From assembly GCA_023426625.1 (NCBI GenBank), contig JAFAAJ010000175.1, positions 1 through 27,649 on the forward strand: 27,649 nt of DNA. Direction: 5' to 3'. The stretch's first letter is position 1; each line of letters starts with the position of its first letter. The notes beneath the pieces were generated by a model. The model did not search any database. It worked only from the letters and a program-made list of their open reading frames with translations, and was not told where the DNA came from. The DNA comes from Bacteroidota bacterium (lineage in GTDB: Bacteria > Bacteroidota > Bacteroidia > Flavobacteriales > Weeksellaceae). This document shows positions 14,799-23,923 of this stretch, piece by piece. The translations under genes were made by a program, and so were the position numbers.

Positions 14799-16739
14799 AT
14801 GAAATATTTATTAATTGCGTTATATTTTCTTGTTTCTTTTGCTAAGGCACAGGTCATCAATAAAACAGATTCTAACAAGATCGGGAAAAAATTGGAGGAT
14901 ACGCTGGTCATAGATTCTGGGAGAAAAGACTCTTTGAAAATATTTAAACCAACTATTAATGATTACCAGTATCATACTCAGTATTCTGAAAAGAAAGTAT
15001 TTGATACGGTCATGGCGTTTGATAAGACTTATATCTTTTCACAATATAATAACAGAGATAATTTTGGCAGAATTCAGTTTGCGAATATAGGTTCCGGGTT
15101 TAATCCTTTATCTTATGAAGTAAATGCCGAACAGAATTTATCCTTGCTTCCTACTAATAAATCTTACGGAATCTTAGGCATCAACGATGTTCTTTACTAT
15201 GATGTGAAAACTCCTACAGCGTCATTTATTTATCATAATTCTATGAAAAATGGGGCTGCTTTAAAATCAATGTACACACAAAACATCGGAAAGAGGTTCA
15301 ACTTTGCATTGGAATATATAGGGCTGAGATCACAAGGGCTTTATAGGAATTCATTAGCAGCGAATAACAATACTGTATTTTCAGGACACTATATCACTAA
15401 AAAAGGCAACTATGAGATCTTTGCTCATTATCTGCACCAGAATGTAAACAGTCAGGAAAATGGAGGAATTGTTGAAGATGATCTTTTTCAAAATGGTGAT
15501 AGTGATTTTAAAAACAGGCAAAATGCCCAGGTTAATTTAATAGGAACCAGTTCACAATTCTCCTACAGAAGGTATTATTTAAGCCATCAGTTTACACCCT
15601 TTAATTCAGAGAAATTTCCGTTCAGGATAAGACATACGATTTTTCATCAGGGAAATAAATATTTTTACCACCAGGATGGATTAGAATCATACTGGTATTC
15701 TGATAATAATGATTTGATCAATGGTTTCCCACTTTCTACAAAAAAGTATTCTGATAATTTAAGCAATACCGTAAGCCTGGTTTTAGATAATGAAAAATTT
15801 AAACTTGATGCGGGGGTACGTTATCAAATGTTGAAATTTGGAGTTAGTGACGGTATTATGGTAAATGATATAGCCTGGCCTACAGAAATTAAAGAGAACC
15901 GATTGGGAGCTGTAGGTAATTTGCAGATCAAACTTTGGGATAAAGTTCAGGTCAATTCATTCCTGGAATTTTCTAATGGCAGTGAGTTTGGAAATTATTT
16001 GAAGACCACGAACAATTTAAAATTCGAACCGGTTAAAGACTATTTTGTAAATGCAAAGGTTAATTTCCAAAGTGTTTACCCTACCTTTAATTATCTTTTG
16101 AATACTTCCGTTTACAAGCATTTCAATTATTATCTTCAGGATGCCAAAAACCAGTCTATTATGGAAATTGGTGGAAATATTAATCTGAAATGGTTCAGGA
16201 CAGAATTATTTGTAAATTATTTCAGGATTGAGAACTATACGTACTTTGACAGTAACGCGATGCCGAATCAAAGTGAAAGTCCATTGAACATTTCTCAGAT
16301 TGGAGGCGATGCTACTTTCAGTTACGGGAATTTCCATTTGAATACAAGAGTCCAGTTCCAGAATGCATTAACGAATAAAGAACTCTATCCTATGCCGGAT
16401 TTTATAGGAAGAGCAAACTTCTTCTACCAAACACAAGCATTTAAAAAGGCCGCGGAAATTCAGGCAGGTATAAAAGTATATTATTTCTCAAAATTTGCCT
16501 CAAGAGATTATTTTCCGGTGCTTAACGAGTATATTTTACCGAATGCCAATTCATTTTCAATCGGGGGACAGCCGATCGCAGATCTTTACTTTAATATGAA
16601 AGTTAAAAAAATGTTTTTCTTCATAGAAGGTCAGCAAATAGGAACGGTTCTTTCCCATAATAAAGCCTATGCATTCCCACATTATCCGGTGTATGATTTC
16701 AGATTGAATATTGGGATTGTTTGGTATTTGTTCAACTAA
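14799..16739 (+). CDS. Putative outer-membrane porin
   Basis: A 646-residue protein with a Sec signal peptide (MKYLLIALYFLVSFAKAQ). The ATG at 14799 is chosen over an upstream in-frame codon at 14760, because it gives the signal peptide directly and the upstream stretch overlaps the terminator and promoter. After an N-terminal linker of about 60 residues, the protein is a succession of alternating amphipathic strands rich in Tyr, Phe and Asn (for example NGAALKSMYTQNIGKRFNFA, YFRIENYTYF, FFIEGQQIG). The last strand ends in aromatic/hydrophobic residues (FRLNIGIVWYLFN), as in barrel proteins. This fits the large putative-porin family of Bacteroidota; substrate unknown. bshC follows after 15 bases. 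Confidence 0.82.
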   Translation: MKYLLIALYFLVSFAKAQVINKTDSNKIGKKLEDTLVIDSGRKDSLKIFKPTINDYQYHTQYSEKKVFDTVMAFDKTYIFSQYNNRDNFGRIQFANIGSGFNPLSYEVNAEQNLSLLPTNKSYGILGINDVLYYDVKTPTASFIYHNSMKNGAALKSMYTQNIGKRFNFALEYIGLRSQGLYRNSLAANNNTVFSGHYITKKGNYEIFAHYLHQNVNSQENGGIVEDDLFQNGDSDFKNRQNAQVNLIGTSSQFSYRRYYLSHQFTPFNSEKFPFRIRHTIFHQGNKYFYHQDGLESYWYSDNNDLINGFPLSTKKYSDNLSNTVSLVLDNEKFKLDAGVRYQMLKFGVSDGIMVNDIAWPTEIKENRLGAVGNLQIKLWDKVQVNSFLEFSNGSEFGNYLKTTNNLKFEPVKDYFVNAKVNFQSVYPTFNYLLNTSVYKHFNYYLQDAKNQSIMEIGGNINLKWFRTELFVNYFRIENYTYFDSNAMPNQSESPLNISQIGGDATFSYGNFHLNTRVQFQNALTNKELYPMPDFIGRANFFYQTQAFKKAAEIQAGIKVYYFSKFASRDYFPVLNEYILPNANSFSIGGQPIADLYFNMKVKKMFFFIEGQQIGTVLSHNKAYAFPHYPVYDFRLNIGIVWYLFN

Positions 16740-16754
16740 AAGAAAAAATTAACG

Positions 16755-18341
16755 TTGAGAACGATTAATAAAATATCATTTAATGATATAGAAAGCATTC
16801 CGCAGCTTATCAAGGATTTTTTGAATCATAAAATTGAAGGTTTTGAAGAAAATACCTTTAGTTTGGATAATTTCAGAAAGCAGATCCATTTAAAACAGAA
16901 TTCTTTTACTTCAGATCAAAGAAATACTTTATATACAGTACTTGGAGAGCAGCTTTCCCATCTTACACTTTCTTCAAAACAGAAAGAGAATCTAGAGTGC
17001 TTACAACAATCCAATACATTTACGATTACTACTGGACATCAGCTGAACTTGTTTTCCGGTCCTGTTTTCTTTATGTATAAGATCTTACAGACCATTAAAA
17101 CCTGTACCTACTTAAAAGAAAACTTTCCCGATTTCAATTTTGTTCCCATCTATTGGATGGCTTCGGAAGATCATGATTTTGCAGAGATCAATCATTTCAA
17201 AACAGAAAATAGTTATTATGAGATCAATGAAAAATCTGGAGGATCTGTTGGACAAATAAAATTCAGTGATACTTTCTTTATTTCTGAATTTGAAAAAGAA
17301 TTTAAAGATTTTGTTTTCGGGACAGAATTAATTTTGATGCTGAAAGAAGCATACAAAATCGGAAATACACTTACAGAAGCGATCCGTATTCTGGTGAACA
17401 GGCTGTTTTCTGAATTGGGATTATTGATAGTTGACGGAGATTCCAAAGAATTAAAAGAAGAGATCAAAAATGTATTTAAAGACGAACTTCTTCATTCCGG
17501 ATTATATAAGAATTCAAAAGATAAAGTAGACTTTCTTACAGAGAAATATGGAAAAGTTCAGGTAAACCCAAGGGAGATCAATTTATTTTATCTTTCAGAA
17601 ACGAGGGATAGAATTGATTTTGACGGCCAGAAATATCATCTCGTCGATAAAAATACACAATTTACAAGAGAAGAAATCCTTAATGAACTGGAGGATCATC
17701 CTGAGAAATTCAGTCCCAATGCATTAATGCGACCTGTTTATCAGGAAAAAATATTACCGAATATAGCTTATATAGGAGGGAATGCGGAAATCATGTATTG
17801 GCTGGAACTGAAAGATTACTTTACTTCCGTTGATATTCCTTTTCCTGTTCTCATACCGAGAAACTCGATGTTATTTCTAAAGGAAAAGACATTGAAGAAA
17901 ATGGAAAAGCTGGATTTAAAAGTTGAAGACTTCTTTCAGAATTTTACAGCGATTACCAACAGCAAAATTATCAAGGATAACGCGATTCAAACCATGCTGG
18001 AAGAAAAAGAAAGCTTGTTAATCAATAATTTTTCTGAATTAAAAGCCATCGCAGAAACCACTGAAAAATCTTTCGGAAATATGGTGAAAGCGGAAGAAGT
18101 GAGACAGCTTAAATCTTTCAAAAGACTAAAAAAACGTCTTCTCCATGCAGAAAAAATAAAACAGAGTGAATTGCTGGAAAGACTGGAGAATCTATTCCTT
18201 GATGTTCACCCTTCCGGAACATGGCAGGAAAGAATTTACAATTTCAGTGTATTTTTTGCAGATCATGGATATTCATGGCTTGAAACTTGTTTAGAAGAAA
18301 TGGTGGTTCAAGAATCAAAATTAATTATTGTTGCCATTTAA
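16755..18341 (+). CDS. bshC: Bacillithiol biosynthesis cysteine-adding enzyme BshC
   Basis: Predicted to add cysteine to glucosaminyl-malate, the last step of bacillithiol synthesis; the low-molecular-weight thiol buffers redox state in the cytoplasm. The 528-residue protein carries family blocks TFTITTGHQLNLFSGP (near 88-103), FVPIYWMASEDHDFAEI (about 129-145) and NAEIMYWLELKDYF. A coiled-coil region follows, and a C-terminal segment with HPSGTWQERIYNF. The start is TTG: there is no ATG in frame nearby, an in-frame stop (the porin stop) lies six codons upstream, and homology begins at once (RTINKISFNDIESIPQLIKD). Only 15 bases separate it from the porin gene, so cotranscription is likely. 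Confidence 0.93.
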   Translation: MRTINKISFNDIESIPQLIKDFLNHKIEGFEENTFSLDNFRKQIHLKQNSFTSDQRNTLYTVLGEQLSHLTLSSKQKENLECLQQSNTFTITTGHQLNLFSGPVFFMYKILQTIKTCTYLKENFPDFNFVPIYWMASEDHDFAEINHFKTENSYYEINEKSGGSVGQIKFSDTFFISEFEKEFKDFVFGTELILMLKEAYKIGNTLTEAIRILVNRLFSELGLLIVDGDSKELKEEIKNVFKDELLHSGLYKNSKDKVDFLTEKYGKVQVNPREINLFYLSETRDRIDFDGQKYHLVDKNTQFTREEILNELEDHPEKFSPNALMRPVYQEKILPNIAYIGGNAEIMYWLELKDYFTSVDIPFPVLIPRNSMLFLKEKTLKKMEKLDLKVEDFFQNFTAITNSKIIKDNAIQTMLEEKESLLINNFSELKAIAETTEKSFGNMVKAEEVRQLKSFKRLKKRLLHAEKIKQSELLERLENLFLDVHPSGTWQERIYNFSVFFADHGYSWLETCLEEMVVQESKLIIVAI

Positions 18342-18360
18342 TTTTAAAGAAGTATTTTTG
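18331..18360 (+). promoter_or_regulatory. Promoter of the LysM protein gene
   Basis: TTG (18331-18333), a 19-base spacer and TATTTTTG (18353-18360) match the Bacteroidota consensus well. The -33 element overlaps the end of bshC. Predicted leader of about 12 bases before the ATG at 18379. Confidence 0.62.
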
Positions 18361-18378
18361 TAATTATAATTATCGAAC

Positions 18379-20277
18379 ATGATAAAAAGGTTTTTTATTT
18401 TATCCGGTCTATGTATCGTTTTGGGCGTGTCTGCTCAAAAATCTCACACTGTTGTAAAAGGTGATACCCCTTACAATATCGCTAAAAGATATGGCATGAC
18501 TGTGGATGAATTGCTAAAACTGAATCCAAAGTTTAAAGATGGTAAATTAGCCATTGGTGATATACTTACCGTTAAATCAGATAAAAAAAACACATCAGTT
18601 GCAAAACCTGTTTCAACGGGAGCGGCACTTGGAAAAATTGTTTTACAGCCGAAGCAGACCATTTATGGGATCACAAAGCAGTATCACATCTCGGAAACTG
18701 ATCTAAGAAAACTGAATCCGGATTTGGATTCCCACATGAAGATCGGAGATGAGATCAGCCTTCCTCTTGAAAATATTAAAAAGTATGGAGGAAATCAGCA
18801 ATTAGCGGTAACCAAACCTTCGGAAACGACTGTTACTACGGCATCATCTGATACAGAAACCTACATCATTCAGTCAAAAGATAATTATTACCAAATCTCC
18901 AAACAATTTGGGATCAGTCAGCAGGAGCTTTTCGCTCTTAATCCCGGATTAGAAGAAAAAGGATTAAAACCGGGAGAAGCAATTAAAATTAAAAAATCGG
19001 CTAACAATACTTCTGAACAGGTAAATTCAAAAGCAACAGTTGATTCTGGAAACGACAATTCTTCCAAAGGATCTACCCAAACAGAAAATAGCTCTACAGA
19101 AGAATATGTAACGTACACCGTTCAACAGGGAGATACTGTATTCTCTATTGTTAATAAATTCGGAATTACCATAGATGAACTTATTGCTCTCAACCCGGAA
19201 TTAGCCAGCGGATTAAAAACCGGAATGGTTTTAAAAATTAAAAAGCTGGATCCGGCTTATGTAAAGAAAAGTGGAGATGCTTTAAGTGTGGTATTGATGC
19301 TGCCTTTCGGGTATAGTACCAATGAAACACAGTACAGAACTGTAGCAATGGACTTTCTTACCGGTGCTAAACTTGCCATAGAAAGAAATGCCAGAAATGG
19401 ACAAAAACTAGATATCAAAATCGTGGATTCAGGGAATGAGGCTACATTTAAAAACTCTTTAACCCAAATAAATCCTAATAATACAGACCTGATCATCGGG
19501 CCTTTCTTTAAATCCAATATCATAGATGTGTTGGATTTCACGAAAAGTCAAAAGATTCCTGTTGTTGCTCCATTTGCCAATTCTCCTGAATTGTACACAT
19601 ACAGCAATCTTATCATTGTTGAGACCAACGAAAATACATTTGCCGATAAAATAGTAGATGAAGTAAAAGCCGTATTTTCCAATCAGAAGATTTATGTTGT
19701 TGCCGGGAGTAAAAAAGACAATGCCAATTACATAAAGGCAGGTCTTGAAAAAGCTGTTAAAAACCCAAATATCGTTATTGTAAATTCAGCTTCTGATATT
19801 CAGCTGGATCAAAATATGATGACAGGACAGGCTGCTCCGGTGATCGCTATTCTTGCAAGTGATAATGACAATGTAGGTGAAGCTTTCTCCAATAAAATCA
19901 TTGCTTTATCAAAAGAAGTAGAGGGAATTAAAGCATTCAGTATGTATTACGTTCCAAGTTTTGAGAAAAAAGTGGATGAGTTGAGTCAGGCGCATTTAGT
20001 TTACCTGATGGACAGAAAGATCAATACAGAAGGAAGCTTTGAAAAAGAAATTTTAGCTGCATACAAAAACAAATACTGCAAAACACCTCCTAAATATGCC
20101 ATTATAGGATTTGATGTAGTAAACGATATGTTGACCAGAGAAAACAAAAAAGGAGAAATCTTTAAGCAGATGAATAAAATACAGACTCAGCTGGCTACAA
20201 AATTTGAGTTTGTAAAATCTAAAGCCAACGGCGCCTATGTGAATACAGGGTACCGCGTCATTAGATTAGTTCCTTAA
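18379..20277 (+). CDS. Four LysM repeats fused to a type 1 periplasmic-binding-like domain
   Basis: A 632-residue protein that should sit in the periplasm bound to peptidoglycan. The signal peptide (MIKRFFILSGLCIVLGVSAQ) has no lipobox Cys at its end. Four LysM repeats follow, at about 22-66 (HTVVKGDTPYNIAKRYGM), 86-129, 160-205 and 243-288 (YTVQQGDTVFSIVNKFGI), joined by Ser/Thr/Asn-rich linkers. From about 302 to the end is a Rossmann-like domain typical of ABC-type amino-acid-binding proteins (VVLMLPFGYS, MDFLTGAKLAIERNARNGQ, DLIIGPFF, KIPVVAPFANSPEL, YAIIGFDVVNDML). No transporter genes are adjacent. The arrangement recalls LpoA-type regulators of cell-wall synthases, but that is inference. 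Own promoter; fabD follows after 65 bases. Confidence 0.9.
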   Translation: MIKRFFILSGLCIVLGVSAQKSHTVVKGDTPYNIAKRYGMTVDELLKLNPKFKDGKLAIGDILTVKSDKKNTSVAKPVSTGAALGKIVLQPKQTIYGITKQYHISETDLRKLNPDLDSHMKIGDEISLPLENIKKYGGNQQLAVTKPSETTVTTASSDTETYIIQSKDNYYQISKQFGISQQELFALNPGLEEKGLKPGEAIKIKKSANNTSEQVNSKATVDSGNDNSSKGSTQTENSSTEEYVTYTVQQGDTVFSIVNKFGITIDELIALNPELASGLKTGMVLKIKKLDPAYVKKSGDALSVVLMLPFGYSTNETQYRTVAMDFLTGAKLAIERNARNGQKLDIKIVDSGNEATFKNSLTQINPNNTDLIIGPFFKSNIIDVLDFTKSQKIPVVAPFANSPELYTYSNLIIVETNENTFADKIVDEVKAVFSNQKIYVVAGSKKDNANYIKAGLEKAVKNPNIVIVNSASDIQLDQNMMTGQAAPVIAILASDNDNVGEAFSNKIIALSKEVEGIKAFSMYYVPSFEKKVDELSQAHLVYLMDRKINTEGSFEKEILAAYKNKYCKTPPKYAIIGFDVVNDMLTRENKKGEIFKQMNKIQTQLATKFEFVKSKANGAYVNTGYRVIRLVP

Positions 20278-20313
20278 ACATTCAACGCTAATAATATTTT
20301 TCAACATTATACT

Positions 20314-20321
20314 TATATTTG
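20314..20321 (+). promoter_or_regulatory. Probable -7 box of fabD
   Basis: TATATTTG, an exact TAnnTTTG match, 21 bases before the fabD ATG. No clear -33 TTG at the right spacing. Confidence 0.45.
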
Positions 20322-20342
20322 CATAATATTTTAAATTAATAC

Positions 20343-21218
20343 ATGAAAGCACTTGTATTTCCTGGGCAGGGTTCTCAATTCGTCGGGATGGGGAAGGAAT
20401 TATATGATTCTAGAAAAGACATAAAAGATTTGATGGAATCTGCCAATGAAATTTTAGGATTTGACATTCTATCCATTATGTTCAACGGAACAGATGAAGA
20501 TCTTAAAAAAACTGAGGTTACCCAGCCTTCAATTTTTATACATTCAGTAGCTGCACTTAAAGCAGTGAACGGTCTTGGAGCCGAAATGGTTGCAGGACAC
20601 TCTTTAGGAGAATTTTCAGCATTGGTTGCCAATGGTGTTTTATCATTCGATGATGGTCTTAAACTGGTAGCCGAAAGAGCAAAAGCAATGCAGGAAGCAT
20701 GTGATGCTAATCCAAGTTCTATGGCGGCTATCTTAGGTTTGGAAGATGCTAAAGTTGAAGAAATATGCTCAACTATAAATGGAATCGTTGTTCCTGCCAA
20801 TTACAATTGCCCGGGACAACTGGTGATTTCCGGAGAAACGGCAGCTGTAGAAGAAGCTTGCATTAAAATGAAAGAAGCAGGAGCAAAAAGAGCATTGTTG
20901 TTACCTGTGAACGGAGCATTTCACTCTCCACTGATGCAGCCGGCGCAGGAAAAATTAGCAGCAGCTATTGAAAATACAAAATTCAGAAAGGCTACAATTC
21001 CTGTTTACCAGAATATTACTACTACGGCAGTAACCAATCCGGATGAAATCAAGCAAAATCTGATTGCACAACTTACGGGACCGGTAAAATGGACTCAGTC
21101 TGTTCAGAATATGATCAAAGACGGAGCGATCAACTTTGTAGAAGTAGGTCCTGGAAAAACACTTCAGGGATTGATCAGAAAAATTGATGCCTCTGCAGAA
21201 GTTGCTTCTGCAATCTAA
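20343..21218 (+). CDS. fabD: Malonyl-CoA:ACP transacylase FabD
   Basis: Transfers malonyl from CoA to acyl carrier protein, supplying the extender unit for type II fatty acid synthesis in the cytoplasm. The 291 residues match the family throughout. The N-terminal FPGQGSQFVGMGKEL, the nucleophile elbow GHSLGE with catalytic Ser87, Arg112 in LVAERAKAMQ, and His194 in NGAFHSPLM are all present; VEVGPGKTLQGL lies near the C-terminus. Length is slightly below the E. coli enzyme. The GHMP kinase starts 9 bases after the stop, so the two are likely translated from one transcript. Other fatty-acid genes are not in the window. Confidence 0.97.
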   Translation: MKALVFPGQGSQFVGMGKELYDSRKDIKDLMESANEILGFDILSIMFNGTDEDLKKTEVTQPSIFIHSVAALKAVNGLGAEMVAGHSLGEFSALVANGVLSFDDGLKLVAERAKAMQEACDANPSSMAAILGLEDAKVEEICSTINGIVVPANYNCPGQLVISGETAAVEEACIKMKEAGAKRALLLPVNGAFHSPLMQPAQEKLAAAIENTKFRKATIPVYQNITTTAVTNPDEIKQNLIAQLTGPVKWTQSVQNMIKDGAINFVEVGPGKTLQGLIRKIDASAEVASAI

Positions 21219-21227
21219 TAAAACATT

Positions 21228-22133
21228 ATGGGCGAGATATTTTCACCAGGAAAGCTGATGCTTACTTCCGAATATTTCGCAATAGATGGAGCTCTTGTCC
21301 TGGCTGTACCTACAAAGTTGGGACAAGAGTTTTTTTTTGAAGAAAAAGATGATGAACAATCTTTGATCTTCTGGAAAGCCCTTCATCAAAACAAATTGTG
21401 GCTGGAAGCTGTCATTGATTATAAAACATGGCAGATTGTAGAGACCAATATTCCTTCAAGTGCTGAATTTATCTTAAAGACTTTGAAGAATGTTCAGCTG
21501 CTTTCTGAAATTAAATTCCGGCATACCAACTCTTATTACCTAACGACCAACCTTCAGTTTCCTGCGGATTTTGGCTTTGGAAGCAGTTCTACTCTGATGA
21601 ACAATCTGGCAGAATGGGCGGAAATAGATCCTTTTCATCTCAATTCAATCAGTTTAGGAGGCAGCGGTTATGATATTGCTGTTGCAAAAGAGAAATCTGC
21701 TGTCCTTTTCCGAAATAAACCGGAGTTGCAATATGAAAAGGTAAGCTTTAATCCTTCTTTTAAAAATGAACTGATTTTTATTCACCTGAATCAAAAACAG
21801 GATAGCAGAGAAGGTATTAATTTATACAAGTCTAAAAATAAATCCCAGGAGCTCATTGATGAATTTTCAAATCTTACGGAAAACATTTTATTATGTAATG
21901 AATTGGAAATGTTTTCACAATTAATGCTTGTTCACGAGCAAAAAATATCCGATTTTCTTGAAATTCCGACAGTAAAGCAACGCTTATTTGAAGATTGCCC
22001 TTCTTTTGTTAAAAGCTTGGGAGCTTGGGGAGGTGATTTTGTGATGAGTTCCAAATTTGAAGGCTTTAAGGACTATTTTTTGGGAAAAGGTTTTACTGCT
22101 GTTTTTGAATGGGTTGATGTAATTGATTTGTAG
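21228..22133 (+). CDS. GHMP-superfamily kinase, GYDIA type (possible mevalonate-pathway kinase)
   Basis: A 301-residue small-molecule kinase. It begins with the GHMP opening EIFSPGKLMLTSEYFAIDGA, where sugar and mevalonate kinases recognise substrate. The glycine/serine ATP loop is GFGSSST (116-122), and the motif GGSGYDIA (144-151) carries the likely catalytic Asp149 and gives this family its name. Family members in Flavobacteriia often lie near mevalonate-pathway genes and are thought to phosphorylate mevalonate or phosphomevalonate; that is family knowledge plus inference, and no other pathway gene lies here. ATG at 21228 is 9 bases after the fabD stop. The 126 bases before pckA are AT-rich with no strong terminator. 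Confidence 0.88.
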   Translation: MGEIFSPGKLMLTSEYFAIDGALVLAVPTKLGQEFFFEEKDDEQSLIFWKALHQNKLWLEAVIDYKTWQIVETNIPSSAEFILKTLKNVQLLSEIKFRHTNSYYLTTNLQFPADFGFGSSSTLMNNLAEWAEIDPFHLNSISLGGSGYDIAVAKEKSAVLFRNKPELQYEKVSFNPSFKNELIFIHLNQKQDSREGINLYKSKNKSQELIDEFSNLTENILLCNELEMFSQLMLVHEQKISDFLEIPTVKQRLFEDCPSFVKSLGAWGGDFVMSSKFEGFKDYFLGKGFTAVFEWVDVIDL

Positions 22134-22216
22134 TCAATTTGTTACAGCTCCTTTTTTTTCTTTGCAATTCTGACTTATATCAGTATATTTAACCACCTTT
22201 AACAATTAATTAATAT

Positions 22217-22224
22217 TAATTTTG
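22217..22224 (+). promoter_or_regulatory. Probable -7 box of pckA
   Basis: TAATTTTG fits TAnnTTTG, 36 bases before the pckA start codon. The -33 region shows no TTG, so the call is tentative. Confidence 0.35.
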
Positions 22225-22259
22225 TTGAACTTTAAAAAGAAATAGAAAATATAAGTAAA

Positions 22260-23882
22260 ATGAAAAACGCTAAAATCATCCAGGATTTACAAAAATTAGG
22301 GATTAAAGGAGACTGTGAAGTAATTTATAATCCTTCCTACGAAGAATTATTTCAGGCTGAAATGTCTTCTGAAAATCAAGGCTTTGAGAAAGCTGAGCTT
22401 ACAGAATCTGGTGCAGTATCAGTAAAAACAGGAATTTTCACAGGTCGTTCTCCTAAAGACAGATATATTGTTCAGGATGATGTTACAAGAGATACAATTT
22501 TTTGGGATGGTAAAGTAAACTTACCTACTACTCCGGAAATTTTCCAGTCTTGTAAAGGGCTTGTTTTGGATCAACTTTCAACTTCAAAGAAAATTTATGT
22601 AGTTGATGCATTTTGTGGAACAAACGTAGATACAAGACTTAAGGTAAGATTCATCATGGAAGTAGCTTGGCAGGCTCACTTCGTTACTAATATGTTCATT
22701 CGTCCGTCTCACTACGAGTTGGAAAACTTTGGAGAGCCGGATTTCACGGTTATCAATGGTTCTAAAACAACCAACCCTAACTGGGAAGCACAAGGATTGA
22801 ATTCTGAGAACTTCATCATGTTCGACCTTACTGAGAAAATGCAGATCATTGGAGGTACTTGGTACGGAGGAGAAATGAAAAAAGGGATGTTCGCAATGAT
22901 GAACTATTACCTTCCATTAAAAGGAATGGCTTCTATGCACTGTTCTGCAAACGTAGGAGAAGAAGGAGATGTAGCGTTATTCTTCGGTCTTTCGGGAACA
23001 GGTAAAACTACTTTATCTGCAGATCCTAAAAGATACCTTATCGGTGATGACGAGCACGGCTGGGATAACAATGGAGTTTTCAACTATGAAGGAGGATGTT
23101 ATGCTAAAGTGATTGATCTTTCCGAAGAAAAAGAACCGGATATCTACAGAGCGATCAAGAGAGACGCACTTCTTGAGAACGTAGTGGTAAATAATGGTGT
23201 TGCTGATTATAAAGACGGTTCAATCACTGAAAATACAAGAGTTTCTTACCCGATTTATCATATCAATAAAATTGTTCTTCCTTCTAAGGCTGGACACGCT
23301 AAAAAGATCGTATATCTTTCTGCAGATGCATTCGGGGTATTGCCTCCGGTTTCTGTTCTAGATGAAAACCAGGCTCAATATCACTTCCTTTGTGGATATA
23401 CTTCTAAATTAGCAGGTACAGAAAGAGGAATTACTGAACCTCAACCATCTTTCTCTCCGGCATTCGGTGAGGCTTTCCTTACATTACACCCAACAATGTA
23501 TTCTAAAACACTGATCGGAAAAATGAAGGAACACGGTGCTAAAGCTTATTTAGTGAACACAGGTTGGAACGGAACAGGTAAGAGAATTTCTTTGAAAGAT
23601 ACAAGAGCGATTATTGATGCGATCATCGACGGTTCTATCGAGGATGCTCCAAAAACAAGAATTCCGATCATGAATCTTGAAATTCCTACTGCATTACCAA
23701 ACGTTTCTGAAGGTATCCTTGATCCTAGAGATACATACAGCAATGCTTCTGAGTGGGAAGAAAAAGCTAAAGATTTGGCCTCAAGATATATCAAAAACTT
23801 CGAACAGTATTGCAATACAGAAGAAGGTAAAAAATTGGTGGCTTCAGGACCTCAATTACAAGAACAAACAATTTCTAAATAG
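22260..23882 (+). CDS. pckA: Phosphoenolpyruvate carboxykinase (ATP)
   Basis: Reversible ATP-dependent conversion of oxaloacetate to phosphoenolpyruvate and CO2, the gateway of gluconeogenesis, in the cytoplasm. The 540 residues cover the whole family. Visible are SVKTGIFTGRSPKDRYIV near the N-terminus, the substrate/metal segment GTWYGGEMKKGMFAMMNYYL, the P-loop GLSGTGKT (243-250), the kinase-2-type LIGDDEHGWD with its metal-binding Asp pair, and FGVLPPVSVL. The P-loop and absence of the GTP-type signature identify the ATP-dependent class. It appears monocistronic, with its own leader and a terminator just after the stop that also faces aroQ. Confidence 0.98.
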   Translation: MKNAKIIQDLQKLGIKGDCEVIYNPSYEELFQAEMSSENQGFEKAELTESGAVSVKTGIFTGRSPKDRYIVQDDVTRDTIFWDGKVNLPTTPEIFQSCKGLVLDQLSTSKKIYVVDAFCGTNVDTRLKVRFIMEVAWQAHFVTNMFIRPSHYELENFGEPDFTVINGSKTTNPNWEAQGLNSENFIMFDLTEKMQIIGGTWYGGEMKKGMFAMMNYYLPLKGMASMHCSANVGEEGDVALFFGLSGTGKTTLSADPKRYLIGDDEHGWDNNGVFNYEGGCYAKVIDLSEEKEPDIYRAIKRDALLENVVVNNGVADYKDGSITENTRVSYPIYHINKIVLPSKAGHAKKIVYLSADAFGVLPPVSVLDENQAQYHFLCGYTSKLAGTERGITEPQPSFSPAFGEAFLTLHPTMYSKTLIGKMKEHGAKAYLVNTGWNGTGKRISLKDTRAIIDAIIDGSIEDAPKTRIPIMNLEIPTALPNVSEGILDPRDTYSNASEWEEKAKDLASRYIKNFEQYCNTEEGKKLVASGPQLQEQTISK

Positions 23883-23883
23883 T

Positions 23884-23911
23884 AAAAAGCCTCGTAAGAG
23901 GCTTTTTTTAT
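23884..23911. terminator. Bidirectional terminator between pckA and aroQ
   Basis: AAAAAGCCTC (23884-23893) pairs with GAGGCTTTTT (23898-23907) across a GTAA loop, with more T residues downstream. A-rich on one side and T-rich on the other, it can stop transcripts of both convergent genes. Confidence 0.85.
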
Positions 23912-23923
23912 TTTACTGATCCA

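Noticed and set aside
20375..20800. 141-residue minus-strand frame inside fabD
   Set aside because: Antisense shadow of a conserved gene; no signal, family or promoter.
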